In this document: in pieces, positions 1-9,652 of the stretch
How positions within the stretch are numbered: the stretch's first letter is position 1
How the letters are laid out: every line of letters begins with the position of its first letter
Origin: Nitrospirota bacterium
Lineage (GTDB): Bacteria > Nitrospirota > JACRHJ01
Direction: 5' to 3'
NCBI GenBank assembly: GCA_021789495.1
Contig: JAJYJM010000005.1
Location: 11,876-75,875 of the forward strand
Length of the DNA: 64,000 nucleotides
Notes under the pieces: model-generated
Seen by the model: the letters and a program-made list of their open reading frames with translations, nothing else
The model's database searches: none
Told to the model about the DNA's origin: nothing
Made by a program: the position numbers and the translations under genes

Positions 1-87
1 ATGACCGCTCACGGAGGCACAATCGCAGCCGAAAGCAAGGAAGGCGAAGGCGCGACGTTCATCCTGCGCCTGCCCGCCGCACCGTAA
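1..87 (+). CDS. C-terminal fragment of a sensor histidine kinase (HATPase_c end), truncated by window edge
   Basis: Open from base 1: MTAHGGTIAAESKEGEGATFILRLPAAP*, matching the G-G-x-I-x-x-x-S-x-x-G-x-G-[TA]-x-F-x-x-x-[LI]-P end of histidine kinases. Confidence 0.7.
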   Translation: MTAHGGTIAAESKEGEGATFILRLPAAP

Positions 88-104
88 AGCGGAATCTCCG
101 TCGC

Positions 105-210
105 CATGCCACGCATTGTAGGGGCGCAATTCATTGCGTCCGGCATTCGTTCGTCATTCCCGAAGGTCTTAATCGGGAATCCAGGTTTTATATGCCGTTT
201 GAATTCTGTC
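105..210. repeat. Dispersed intergenic repeat (GTAGGGGCGCAATTCATTGCG + GTCATTCCCGAA...ATCGGGAATCCAGG modules)
   Basis: Both modules recur at 2670-2757, the first one inverted; the second module also resembles 2040-2140 and 50185-50235. Confidence 0.65.
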
Positions 211-265
211 GCCCGATTACTATTCATTTGACAATACCCCGGCACAGGTCTAAGCTTTAAAAATA

Positions 266-1696
266 ATGCATACCAAGATCTGTTTCATCGAGGCGAAATC
301 GCCGGGGGCGCACGTCTTCTCGGCCTTTCCCATACCGCGCCTGGGCACAGTGTTGCTCGCCACCATCCTCAAGGGGCTGGGATACGACACCCGCGTGTTC
401 ATAGAGGACGTGGAGGCGCCGGACTGGAATGAGGTTGACTCCTGCCGGATAGTCGGCATTTCAACCATCACATCCACCGCCCCGCGCGCCTATAAAATCG
501 CCGACAGGCTCCGCGCAAGGGGCAAGACGGTGATAATGGGCGGCCCTCACGTCACGTTCCTGCCGGACGAGGCACTCAGGCATGCCGATTTCGTCGTTCG
601 CGGCGAGGGCGAACATACCGTTGTGGAACTGCTCAGCGCAATCGAGAATAAATCCTCTTTCGGAGATATAAAGGGCCTGTCGTGGAATTCCCAGGAAGGC
701 CCGGTGCATAACGAAGCGCGTGAGTTGATAGCGGACCTCGACCCGTACCCCGCGCCGGATTTCTCGCTCGTCCGGGGCTGGAGCCCGAAGGTCATTCTCC
801 CCATAGCCACGTCGCGCGGCTGTCCGTTCGATTGCAGCTTCTGCTCCGTAATCCACATGTTCGGCAGGAAATACAGGTTCAAAGGCATCGATAAGGTAAT
901 GGAGGAAATTCGTGCCGGGATAGAGGCAGGCAGGACTGCGGCGGGCAGATCCGGTTCGTTTGTGTTTTTCATAGACGACAATTTCACTGCTAACAAAAAG
1001 CGGACAAAGGAACTCCTGCGCAGGATCATAGACGAGGGCTGGTCTGCGGGCGGACTGAAGTTCAACTGGAGCGCCCAGGTGCGAAGCGACGCCGCGAGCG
1101 ACCCGGAGCTTCTGGACCTGATGAAGCGCTCCGGGTGCGAGAACGTGTTCATAGGCTTCGAGTCCGTCAATGAGAAGACGCTTCAGCTTTACAATAAAAA
1201 ACAAGGGGTTGAGGACATCGTTCGGGCGGTTCGGGCGTTCCATGCCAGGGGCATTCGCATACACGGCATGTTCGTCTTCGGCTCGGATACGGACGACGCC
1301 GAAACCATCAGGAATACACAGCTTTTCGCCCGGAAGATGGACATGGAGTCCGTGCAGTTCCTCGTCCTCACGCCGCTTCCCGGGACGCCGGTTTACAAGG
1401 AATTCGAGGCCCAGGGCAGGCTTCTGCACAAGGACTGGAGCAAGTACGACGCGCATTACGCCGTCTTCCGTCCCCTGCTTATGTCGCCCTCCGAGCTTCA
1501 ACGCGAGACTTTCAAGGCTATGGCAAAATTCTACTCCTGGAGCAAGATTTTCCGGCACGTCTCAAGGTTTAACTTCTACTGCGGGATGCTCGGCCTCTAC
1601 GGCAAGCAATCCGTAAAGAAGGCGCGCGTAAAAAGCGAGCAATATCTTAGAGATATGAAGGAGCTTGTGAACCTCCCGCCGTTAAAAAACCATTAA
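266..1696 (+). CDS. Radical SAM protein of the B12-binding type (B12-like N-domain + radical SAM)
   Basis: TSRGCPFDCSFC (CxxxCxxC), N-terminal Rossmann-like GISTITSTAPRAYKIADRLRARGKTVIMGGPH. Confidence 0.88.
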   Translation: MHTKICFIEAKSPGAHVFSAFPIPRLGTVLLATILKGLGYDTRVFIEDVEAPDWNEVDSCRIVGISTITSTAPRAYKIADRLRARGKTVIMGGPHVTFLPDEALRHADFVVRGEGEHTVVELLSAIENKSSFGDIKGLSWNSQEGPVHNEARELIADLDPYPAPDFSLVRGWSPKVILPIATSRGCPFDCSFCSVIHMFGRKYRFKGIDKVMEEIRAGIEAGRTAAGRSGSFVFFIDDNFTANKKRTKELLRRIIDEGWSAGGLKFNWSAQVRSDAASDPELLDLMKRSGCENVFIGFESVNEKTLQLYNKKQGVEDIVRAVRAFHARGIRIHGMFVFGSDTDDAETIRNTQLFARKMDMESVQFLVLTPLPGTPVYKEFEAQGRLLHKDWSKYDAHYAVFRPLLMSPSELQRETFKAMAKFYSWSKIFRHVSRFNFYCGMLGLYGKQSVKKARVKSEQYLRDMKELVNLPPLKNH

Positions 1697-2005
1697 ACCG
1701 CCCCGAATAAATAATCCCCCCAAAACGCACCTTCCCCGCGCCCTCTTTTTGCCCCGAAAATGCCCGAAAACGGCCCATTTCAGGCCCGCTTTCGATACCG
1801 GGGGAAATTCGTGATTTTTACACGTTTTTACTTTAACAATCAGCAGGTTCTGGAATCAATCCGGAATTGCTATCGACAATGAACTTCTCCGACCGATGAG
1901 ATTTACTATTGGCGCCCGGCTCGCGATTATCAGCAAATAGCATTGCAATTACCGAAACCTCTAAAGTCAACCGTGGATTCTTCGGCTGGGCCTCAGAATG
2001 ACAGG
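1697..2005 (-). repeat. ~300 bp repeat, copy 1 (inverted relative to 50295-50619)
   Basis: Reverse complement shares long blocks with 50295-50619: CCTGTCATTCTGAGGCCC, GAAGAATCCAC.GTTGACTTTA.AGGTTTCGG, CTCATCGGTCGGA.AAGTT, ATAGCAATTCC, AACCTGCTGATT, GGCCGTTTTCGGGC, GGGCGCGGGGA. Confidence 0.85.
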
Positions 2006-2039
2006 CAAGACAAACGAGGCGCCGGCACTCTTTAGTCAT

Positions 2040-2140
2040 TACCGAATGCCCGGATGAAGGGTAGGGGCCGACCCGCGTGCCGGCCTTGAATGAAATTCCT
2101 GGATTCCCGTTTTCGCGGGAATGACGGCGGGCAGGTCGGC
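2040..2140. repeat. Dispersed short repeat (CCTGGATTCCCGTTTTCGCGGGAATGACGG)
   Basis: Contains inverted repeat ATTCCCG..CGGGAAT, same family as the 105-210 and 2670-2757 modules. Confidence 0.55.
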
Positions 2141-2157
2141 AGGCCGGTTCCGCTCCC

Positions 2158-2619
2158 CTAAACCCCATTTTCCAGATCAGTAATAAAGCCAAGCTGTCCG
2201 GCGATTATCCGCTCTTTCGCCTCCGTTACCGTGAACCACCCTCCCCTGTCTATTTCCGGGATATCTATGAACCTGCCGCTCCTGGGAGGCCATTGCATGG
2301 CGCAGAGGTTGCTTTTAAGCTCCTCCGGGATGCAATCGCCCCCGAAGGCCCAGACATATATGACCTTTCCGCTTTTCTGTTTAAGCGGCGTCAAGGCGGA
2401 GAATATGGCGCTTTCGGGAACCATAAAGCCTGTTTCCTCCGTAAATTCGCGCTTCGCCGCGAGAAGAGGTTCTTCCGACTCCAGTATCTCACCCTTGGGG
2501 ATTGTCCATGCCCCAAGGTCTTTATTTACCCAGTACGGCCCGCCCGGATGAACCAGGAACACTTCCAGGCCGCCCCCCCGCCGCCTGTACATTAAAAGTC
2601 CCGCGCTTTTTTTCGACAT
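2158..2619 (-). CDS. Nudix hydrolase
   Basis: Nudix box GEILESEEPLLAAKREFTEETGF; likely start is MSKKSAGLLMY with GGAG upstream rather than the longest ORF. Confidence 0.85.
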   Translation of the reverse strand: MSKKSAGLLMYRRRGGGLEVFLVHPGGPYWVNKDLGAWTIPKGEILESEEPLLAAKREFTEETGFMVPESAIFSALTPLKQKSGKVIYVWAFGGDCIPEELKSNLCAMQWPPRSGRFIDIPEIDRGGWFTVTEAKERIIAGQLGFITDLENGV

Positions 2620-2669
2620 GTAGCCATCTCCATCTGACGCCATTGCAAGCGATTGACACGATTCATTAT

Positions 2670-2757
2670 ACACGGGCGCAATAAAATTGCGCCCCTACAC
2701 AACAACATGACTCGTCATTCCCGAATGCTTCTATCGGGAATCCAGGAATTTTCGCCT
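2670..2757. repeat. Dispersed intergenic repeat, composite copy (GGGCGCAATAAAATTGCGCCCCTACA + TCGTCATTCCCGAA..ATCGGGAATCCAGG)
   Basis: Same two modules as 105-210 in a different relative orientation. Confidence 0.65.
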
Positions 2758-2778
2758 TCATCCCCATATGCAAATCCG

Positions 2779-2787
2779 TGCTATAAT
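2779..2787 (+). promoter_or_regulatory. Putative extended -10 promoter (TGCTATAAT)
   Basis: TGnTATAAT exact match, 36 bp upstream of the small ORF start. Confidence 0.5.
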
Positions 2788-2822
2788 TATAGTAGAATCT
2801 ATTATTAAAAAGGAGGCTTAAA

Positions 2823-2936
2823 ATGGTAGGCATGGCTGGTGTAGCGGTTGTATTCTTCATGGGCCTTGCGAGTGCTATTGTCGCTACCGCGGGGGCGGGG
2901 GTTTACGGAATCTACAAGCTCCTGACGGCCCCATAA
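2823..2936 (+). CDS. 37-aa hydrophobic small membrane protein
   Basis: MVGMAGVAVVFFMGLASAIVATAGAGVYGIYKLLTAP*; AAGGAGG Shine-Dalgarno immediately upstream, extended -10, hairpin downstream; not in the supplied ORF track. Confidence 0.6.
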   Translation: MVGMAGVAVVFFMGLASAIVATAGAGVYGIYKLLTAP

Positions 2937-2951
2937 AGCGATGCAAGAAAC

Positions 2952-3005
2952 AAATGCGGGTTCGGCAGTTCCCCATATGATAAACAGGGAAGAGAACCCG
3001 CATTT
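2952..3005 (+). terminator. Long hairpin after the small ORF (AAATGCGGGTTC...GAACCCGCATTT)
   Basis: 12-bp perfect inverted repeat plus internal TTCCC/GGGAA stem; no strong U tract. Confidence 0.5.
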
Positions 3006-3035
3006 ATAATACAAACCGGAATTACAGGATTCCTG

Positions 3036-3416
3036 TCAGTCGCCGACCTTTTCCATCCAGTCGGCGACTTTGCCATTCTGCTGTTCCTGTATGGCGATAT
3101 GAGTCATGGCCGTGGTATCCGAAGCTCCATGCCAATGCTTCTCGCCGGGCGCAATCCAAACTACATCGCCCGGCCTGATTTCCTCGACCGGGCCGCCCCA
3201 GCGTTGCACCAAACCACAACCAGCCGTAACTATAAGAGTCTGGCCGAGCGGGTGCGTGTGCCATGCTGTCCGGGCGCCGGGCTCAAATGTGACGCTGGCG
3301 CCGAGCGCACGCGCCGGATCGTTTGCCTGGAACAGAGGGTCGATACGCACCGTACCGGTGAAATACTCTGCCGGGCCTTTTCCTGATGGCTGGGAACCGC
3401 TTCGTTTGATTTCCAA
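3036..3416 (-). CDS. Cupin domain protein
   Basis: [22 protein letters not shown]...[18 protein letters not shown]; start uncertain (longest ORF to 3482 overlaps clpC; TTG at 3416 possible). Confidence 0.8.
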   Translation of the reverse strand: MEIKRSGSQPSGKGPAEYFTGTVRIDPLFQANDPARALGASVTFEPGARTAWHTHPLGQTLIVTAGCGLVQRWGGPVEEIRPGDVVWIAPGEKHWHGASDTTAMTHIAIQEQQNGKVADWMEKVGD

Positions 3417-3468
3417 TATGATAACCGAGATTCTTCGACGGCTGTCCCGAAATGACGATAAGCGGGCA

Positions 3469-5904
3469 TTATACCCCCACAAACGCCTCCAGGGGAATCT
3501 CCTCGAAATATACCCCGCCGTCCCTTAATTTTACGAGCACCTTCCCGCCTTCCTTGAAACGGCCCCGTAAAAGCTCCTCGGAAAACGGGTCTTCGATATA
3601 CTTCTGTATTGCGCGCCGAAGCGGCCTCGCCCCGTAGGACGCCTGGAAGTTGTTCTTTATTATCCACTTCTTCACTTCATTGTCGACATCGAGCTGGATA
3701 TTCTGTTCGAGAAGCATGTTGTTGACTTCGTCCACGAGCAGGTCGACAATCTTGAGAAGCTGGTTGTCGTCCAGATGATGGAAGACGATTATCTCGTCCA
3801 CACGGTTTAAGAACTCCGGGTTGAAGAAATGCTTGAGTTCCCCGGTAACCTTGTCGCTTATGGACTTGACGTTCATGCCGCCGTCGCTGTGGAAGCCCAT
3901 GTTGACGTTCTTGTCGATAAGCCTCGCGCCGAGGTTCGATGTCATGATAAGCACGGTGTTTTTGAAATCGACCTTCCTGCCGTAGCTGTCGGTAAGCTGG
4001 CCGTCGTCGAGCACCTGGAGCAGAATATTGAACAGGTCCGGATGGGCCTTCTCTATTTCGTCGAAGAGCACGACGGAATACGGGCGCCGCCTCACCTTCT
4101 CCGTAAGCTGGCCGCCCTCTTCATACCCGACATATCCCGGGGGCGCGCCAGTGAGCCTTGAGACGGTGAACTTCTCCATGAACTCCGACATGTCCACGCG
4201 AATCAGCGCGTCCTCGTTATCGAAGAGAAACTCGGCCAGAACCCTCGCAAGCTCGGTCTTTCCGACGCCCGTCGGCCCCAGGAATATGAAGGAGCCTATG
4301 GGCTTTTTGCGGTTCTTTATCCCGGCGCGGGAGCGGCGTATCGCCCTCGATACGGCGCGTATGGCCTCGTCCTGTCCCACAATCCTCTTGTGCAGGAACT
4401 CCTCCATCCGGAGCAGCTTCTCGGACTCCTTCTCCTCGAGCTTTAAAAGAGGAATCCCGGTAATCTTGGATATTATGCCCGCAATCTCCTCTTCGCCGAT
4501 GAGCGGCTGCACCTTGTCCTGGGATTCCCGCCAGACGCGCTGGGCCTCCTCGAACTGCTCCTTCAGGCGCTCCTCTTCGCGGGTAAAATACTCGGCCTTC
4601 TCCGCGTCCTGGAGCCTTAAGAACAGGTTCTTGTTTTTCGCGGCCTTTTTCATGTCCCGCTCTACTGCGCGTATGTCCGACGGCAGGGTATATTTCTGGA
4701 GCTTTGCGCGCGAGCCGGCCTCGTCGATTATGTCGATGGCCTTGTCCGGCAGGTAGCGGTCGGTTATGTAGCGGTCTGAGAGCTTCACGGAGGCCTCCAC
4801 GGCCTCGTCCTTGTATTTTACCTTGTGATGGGCCTCGTACTTGCCTTTCAGTCCCTGTAATATTTTGACCGCCTCTTCGAGCGTCGGCGGCATGACCTGT
4901 ATGGGCTGGAAGCGCCTCTCAAGCGCGCCGTCCTTCTCGATATGCTTTCTGTACTCATCGAGCGTCGTTGCGCCGATGCACTGTATCTCGCCCCTGGAAA
5001 GGGCGGGTTTCAACATGCTGGAGGCGTCCACGGAGCCTTCCGCCGCGCCCGCGCCCACAAGCGTATGGAGTTCGTCTATGAATATAATGACGTTTTCCGC
5101 CTGGGCGATTTCCTTCATTACGACTTTCAGGCGTTCCTCGAACTGGCCGCGGTATTTCGTGCCTGCGATGAGCGAGCCCAAATCGAGCGCCACGAGCCTT
5201 TTGTTTGCAAGGTTTTCCGGCACCTCGTCGTTTACTATGCGCTGCGCCAGGCCCTCGACTATAGCAGTTTTGCCCACCCCCGGCTCGCCTATCAATACCG
5301 GGTTGTTCTTCGTGCGGCGGGAGAGTATCTGCATGACGCGCTCGATTTCGTTCTCGCGGCCTATGACGGGGTCGAGCTTGCCGTCCCTGGCAAGCTGGGT
5401 AAGGTCCCGTCCGAACTCGTCCAGCGCCGGAGTGGGGCTTTTCTTGTCCCGCGCCGCCTGACCGGGGCTTCTGCGGACGAAGTTTATCGTAAGCTGGCGG
5501 GCGCCGAGCAGATGCGCGCCGAGGTTCCGAAGGATTTTGCCGCCGATGCCCTCTTCTTCCCTTATTATTCCGAGCAGGAGGTGTTCGCTGCCGACATAAT
5601 TATGGCCAAGAAGCCGGGCCTCTTCTATCGCCAATTCCAGAACTTTCTTGGCCCTGGGGGTGAAGGGTATCTCGCCGAATGCCAGATTTCCCATTCCTCC
5701 CGGAAGGTTACGCTCAACCTCCATCCGCACCTGCTCGGTATTAAGCCCAAGCTTCCGAAGCACGGCGATAGGAATCCCGTCGTCCTCCCGAAGAAGCCCA
5801 AGCAGCAGGTGTTCCGTCCCAAGGTAATCGTTCTGATGCCTCTCCGCCTCTTCTCTGGCGAAGATTATCACCTTCCTGCCTCTGTCTGTAAATTTTTCGA
5901 ACAT
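3469..5904 (-). CDS. clpC: ATP-dependent Clp protease ATP-binding subunit ClpC
   Basis: Clp_N repeats, two Walker A motifs ([30 protein letters not shown]), UVR-like region, 811 aa. Confidence 0.95.
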   Translation of the reverse strand: MFEKFTDRGRKVIIFAREEAERHQNDYLGTEHLLLGLLREDDGIPIAVLRKLGLNTEQVRMEVERNLPGGMGNLAFGEIPFTPRAKKVLELAIEEARLLGHNYVGSEHLLLGIIREEEGIGGKILRNLGAHLLGARQLTINFVRRSPGQAARDKKSPTPALDEFGRDLTQLARDGKLDPVIGRENEIERVMQILSRRTKNNPVLIGEPGVGKTAIVEGLAQRIVNDEVPENLANKRLVALDLGSLIAGTKYRGQFEERLKVVMKEIAQAENVIIFIDELHTLVGAGAAEGSVDASSMLKPALSRGEIQCIGATTLDEYRKHIEKDGALERRFQPIQVMPPTLEEAVKILQGLKGKYEAHHKVKYKDEAVEASVKLSDRYITDRYLPDKAIDIIDEAGSRAKLQKYTLPSDIRAVERDMKKAAKNKNLFLRLQDAEKAEYFTREEERLKEQFEEAQRVWRESQDKVQPLIGEEEIAGIISKITGIPLLKLEEKESEKLLRMEEFLHKRIVGQDEAIRAVSRAIRRSRAGIKNRKKPIGSFIFLGPTGVGKTELARVLAEFLFDNEDALIRVDMSEFMEKFTVSRLTGAPPGYVGYEEGGQLTEKVRRRPYSVVLFDEIEKAHPDLFNILLQVLDDGQLTDSYGRKVDFKNTVLIMTSNLGARLIDKNVNMGFHSDGGMNVKSISDKVTGELKHFFNPEFLNRVDEIIVFHHLDDNQLLKIVDLLVDEVNNMLLEQNIQLDVDNEVKKWIIKNNFQASYGARPLRRAIQKYIEDPFSEELLRGRFKEGGKVLVKLRDGGVYFEEIPLEAFVGV

Positions 5905-6085
5905 CTTGACTCTCCAAACTTTTCTTCCAATTTACATTTTATATTAATTTCTTTGGATACAGATGTCAAGGTCTTTAAAGCCTTTATGACCACCGATTTA
6001 TATACGGGTCTTGATTTTTGCAAACCTCACATAAATTTCGTTTGACAATAACGCCTGCCGCGTGTAGCCTCATGTTCTACCTGTA

Positions 6086-7030
6086 TTGAAGAATAACGCT
6101 TGCCCGATCAAAATGCAAATTTCCAATCTTTTAAATGACTTGGACGAAAAACCCTGGGAATTTATACGGGAAGCCGGGCGCATCCGTGAGGAGAACTTCG
6201 GCCCCGACGTTGATGCGTGTTCCATAATAAACGCCCGCTCCGGGAACTGCCCCGAAGACTGCGCCTTCTGCGCCCAGTCCGCACATCACGCAGCCCGTTT
6301 AAGAACATACCCGCTGCTGCCGGAAGACGAGGTAATCCCTGCGGCGAAACGGGTGTTCGATAACGGCGTCCGACGTTTCTGTATCGTAACCTCCGGGAGG
6401 GGCATAGGTTCAGAAAAGGAGCTTTCCTCCATCGCCCGGATGGTCGAGAAGGTGCGGGAAATCGGCTTTAAGCCATGCGCCACGCTTGGGGCTTTATCTT
6501 TATACCAGCTCCGCACATTAAAGGGAGCGGGCCTGCACCGCTATCACCATAACCTGGAGACGTCGAGGAGCTTCTTTCCCAGAATATGCTCCACGCACAC
6601 GTACGATGAGCGTATCGAGACTCTCCTGGCCGCCAAAGAGGCGGGGCTTTCCACCTGCAGCGGAGGGATTTTCGGCATGGGGGAGGGTATGCCGGACAGG
6701 GCGGAGATGGCCTCCGAACTGGCCCGGCTCGGCGTGGACTCCGTGCCGGTAAATTTCCTTATGCCCATCCCCGGCACGCCGCTTGAGGATGCGGATTTCA
6801 TTACCCCGCTCGAAGCGCTCAAGTCCATCGCCCTGGTGCGCCACATCCTGACCGAGAAGGAAATCCGCGTATGCGGCGGCAGGCTGACTGCGCTTAGGGA
6901 ACTGCACCCGATGGTTTTCCTGGCCGGCGCGAACGGGATATTGATGGGAGATTATCTGACCACGAGCGGCAGGAATTTCGAGGACGACCTGCGCATGATA
7001 AAAGACCTTGGGATGCGGCTTCATGGCTGA
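6086..7030 (+). CDS. bioB: Biotin synthase
   Basis: NARSGNCPEDCAFCAQSAHH radical SAM motif and CSGGIFGMGE; start may be ATG at 6113. Confidence 0.93.
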   Translation: MKNNACPIKMQISNLLNDLDEKPWEFIREAGRIREENFGPDVDACSIINARSGNCPEDCAFCAQSAHHAARLRTYPLLPEDEVIPAAKRVFDNGVRRFCIVTSGRGIGSEKELSSIARMVEKVREIGFKPCATLGALSLYQLRTLKGAGLHRYHHNLETSRSFFPRICSTHTYDERIETLLAAKEAGLSTCSGGIFGMGEGMPDRAEMASELARLGVDSVPVNFLMPIPGTPLEDADFITPLEALKSIALVRHILTEKEIRVCGGRLTALRELHPMVFLAGANGILMGDYLTTSGRNFEDDLRMIKDLGMRLHG

Positions 7031-7802
7031 GCTTTTCTCCGCAAGAATGCGCGCGTCAAGCGGCGGACTGCATATCTCCGGCGCTGAAAGGATCGTGCCT
7101 GATGCTGAAATCGAGACAGTTGCGGCCTCGCTCATCCGCCGCGCAATGACCCACGAGAACGGCCCTCCGGAAGAGATAAAAATAACCGTGGAGTCCCTTG
7201 CGGGCAGGGAAATTCTGAGACTCAGGCCGCTTAGGGTAATTATACCCTCCGGAATTCCGCATACTATAGCTGTTTCCGAGCTTGCAAGGGCGGGAGTTTC
7301 CGAAAAAGCCGCCAATATGGCCCTTGAAGCGATTCTCTCCGGCGCATCGCCCGCCGGAAATAACATGCGCGGGGCGATGCTGGTTGACGCAGCGACGGGA
7401 GAACGCCTGGAGCCGGACCGTGAGCGCGGGATAAGGGCGCGCGCGGTTGACTGGGCGAAGGAGGCCGAAGCGTATATATCGCCGGCTGAGAATGAACTGG
7501 CCTGCGCCACGCCGCATTTCCGGGAAGCGCTTGCGCTTGCGACAAAGGCGGCGAACGCTCCGGGAGCAGTGGCCGAATTATGCATATCCGACGACCCGCA
7601 CTATACCACGGGTTACGCCGCGTCAAGGGCCTTTGGATATTGCAGGATAGCTTCCATGAAACAATCCGGATGCAGGTTCGGCGGGCGGGCCTTTTTCGTG
7701 AACGCCGAAAAATTCGATCTGGAAAAATATATCGACTATATGCGCAAGACGCCTGTACTGGTAAACGGAAACGTGGAAGTCCTGCATGAAAATAATAAAT
7801 AA
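7023..7802 (+). CDS. bioW: 6-carboxyhexanoate--CoA ligase (pimeloyl-CoA synthetase)
   Basis: MAELFSARMRASSGGLHISGAERIV N-terminus; overlaps bioB end and precedes bioF. Confidence 0.88.
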   Translation: MAELFSARMRASSGGLHISGAERIVPDAEIETVAASLIRRAMTHENGPPEEIKITVESLAGREILRLRPLRVIIPSGIPHTIAVSELARAGVSEKAANMALEAILSGASPAGNNMRGAMLVDAATGERLEPDRERGIRARAVDWAKEAEAYISPAENELACATPHFREALALATKAANAPGAVAELCISDDPHYTTGYAASRAFGYCRIASMKQSGCRFGGRAFFVNAEKFDLEKYIDYMRKTPVLVNGNVEVLHENNK

Positions 7803-7808
7803 GCAGTT

Positions 7809-8927
7809 ATGGATAAATTCCCGTACAAACGTTATCTGAAAACAGTAGAAAGAATTTCACATACCCGCGCATTAATGGATGGACGGGAGGTAGTTTTATT
7901 CTGCGCGAACGACTACCTGGGCCTCGCAGATCATCCGGAAGTAATCTCCAGGGCAGCCGAAGCCGCGCAAAGTTCCGGTTTCGGCGCAGGCTCCGCGCCG
8001 CTCATATCCGGCCATACGCAATACCACGAGAAGCTTCGTGAAGAACTTGCCGGGTTCAAATCGGCGGAGTCGTCCCTGCTTTTCGGCTCCGGCTATTCAG
8101 CGAACACAGGGATAATCCCGGCCCTTGCGGGAAAAGACGATGTAATCTTCAGCGACCGCCTGAACCACGCGAGCATCATAGACGGATGCAGGCTTTCAGG
8201 GGCCAAGATAAATATTTACGGCCATAACGACCACGTCCAACTAAAAAAACTGCTGTCGGAGAAATCACGCGGCGAGAACCGGCTGATTGTTACAGAGGCC
8301 GTTTTCAGCATGGACGGAGACATCGCGCCGCTTCCTGAAATAATACACGCTGCAAATACATACGGCGCTCGTTTATATATCGACGAGGCCCACTCAACCG
8401 GAGTCCTTGGAGAGACCGGACGCGGGATATTCGAGCATTTTAAAATCTCTCCGGAACACGATGTTATTCAGATGGGCACACTCGGAAAGGCGCTCGGATC
8501 ATACGGCGCATTTGCCGCGGGAAATACTGAATATATGGAACTATTGATCAATACAGTCCGCACTTTTATCTTTTCCACCGCGCTGCCCCCCTCCGTATGC
8601 GCGGCGGCCCTGGCAGCATTAGAAATCCTGCGGCATGAACCGGAAAGGCTCGCGCGCCTGCATGAAAACGCGCGTATGCTCCGGGATGGATTGAAAAAAA
8701 TCGGCTGCACTATAACGGGCGGCGGCACTCCGATAATCCCCGTAATCGTCGGCGCGGCGGAAGAGGCGGTGAGATTGTCGGACGCGCTGTCGGCTTCCGG
8801 TTTTTATGCCCCGGCAATAAGACCGCCAAGCGTGCCTGAGGGAGAATGCCGTATCCGCTTTACCGTTTCCGCGGCTCACGCGCCTTCGGATATTGACGCG
8901 CTGCTGGAGGCGATGAAAAAACTGTGA
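7809..8927 (+). CDS. bioF: 8-amino-7-oxononanoate synthase
   Basis: AOS/PLP family, LYIDEAHSTGVLGETGRG and GTLGKALGSYGAF lysine motif. Confidence 0.93.
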   Translation: MDKFPYKRYLKTVERISHTRALMDGREVVLFCANDYLGLADHPEVISRAAEAAQSSGFGAGSAPLISGHTQYHEKLREELAGFKSAESSLLFGSGYSANTGIIPALAGKDDVIFSDRLNHASIIDGCRLSGAKINIYGHNDHVQLKKLLSEKSRGENRLIVTEAVFSMDGDIAPLPEIIHAANTYGARLYIDEAHSTGVLGETGRGIFEHFKISPEHDVIQMGTLGKALGSYGAFAAGNTEYMELLINTVRTFIFSTALPPSVCAAALAALEILRHEPERLARLHENARMLRDGLKKIGCTITGGGTPIIPVIVGAAEEAVRLSDALSASGFYAPAIRPPSVPEGECRIRFTVSAAHAPSDIDALLEAMKKL

Positions 8928-9652
8928 TGCGAAAAACCGTCATAGTGACCGGCGCTTCGGGAGGGTTGGGGCGCGAGGTCGCGCTCATCTTCGGGCGCTC
9001 CGGCTGGGGAGTGGCGGTCAATTACCTGAATTCAAAGCACGGGGCCGAATCTGTTGCCGAGGAGATTATATCATCCGGCGGCGACGCGGTCATAATCCGC
9101 GCGGATGTCGGCGACCCGGCCCAGACGGAGGCGCTGATAAATTCGGCCACGGCGCGATGGGGAAGACTTGACGCTCTGATAAACAACGCGGGCGTTTCTC
9201 AGGAGGGCTTGCTACTACGGCTTTCCGATAATGTTTTGAATGAAACGTTTCGGATTAACCTGAATGGGCCGTTTCATGCCATAAAGGCTGCCTCGGAGGT
9301 TATGGCCCGCCAGGGATCCGGACATATAATCAACATCTCATCGATAACAGGCGTCAAGGGAAGGGAAGGTCATTCGGCGTATGCCGCGTCAAAGGCGGCG
9401 TTGATCGGCCTCACAAAGGCCGCAGCCGTAGAGCTTGCGCCGCAAGGCATACAGGTAAACTGCGTCCTGCCGGGATATATGCCGACCGGGATGGGAGTGT
9501 CGGCATCGGACAAGGCGAAGAATAACGCGCTCGCGGACAACCTGCTGAAAACCTATTCAAACCCTGCCGAAGCCGCCTTTTTCATATTTAACCTGATTTA
9601 TATGAAATCCGTAAGCGGGCAGGTCTTCAACCTTGACAGCCGGATAATTTAG
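8927..9652 (+). CDS. fabG: Short-chain dehydrogenase, 3-oxoacyl-ACP reductase-like
   Basis: TGASGGLGR, NNAG, YAASK; start overlaps bioF stop (TGATG). Confidence 0.85.
   Translation: MRKTVIVTGASGGLGREVALIFGRSGWGVAVNYLNSKHGAESVAEEIISSGGDAVIIRADVGDPAQTEALINSATARWGRLDALINNAGVSQEGLLLRLSDNVLNETFRINLNGPFHAIKAASEVMARQGSGHIINISSITGVKGREGHSAYAASKAALIGLTKAAAVELAPQGIQVNCVLPGYMPTGMGVSASDKAKNNALADNLLKTYSNPAEAAFFIFNLIYMKSVSGQVFNLDSRII

Noticed and set aside
461-1558. 365-aa minus-strand ORF
   Set aside because: Antisense to the radical SAM gene, no recognisable motifs
4942-6045. 367-aa plus-strand ORF
   Set aside because: Antisense to clpC
6518-7585. 355-aa minus-strand ORF across bioB/bioW
   Set aside because: Shadow ORF across two well-identified genes
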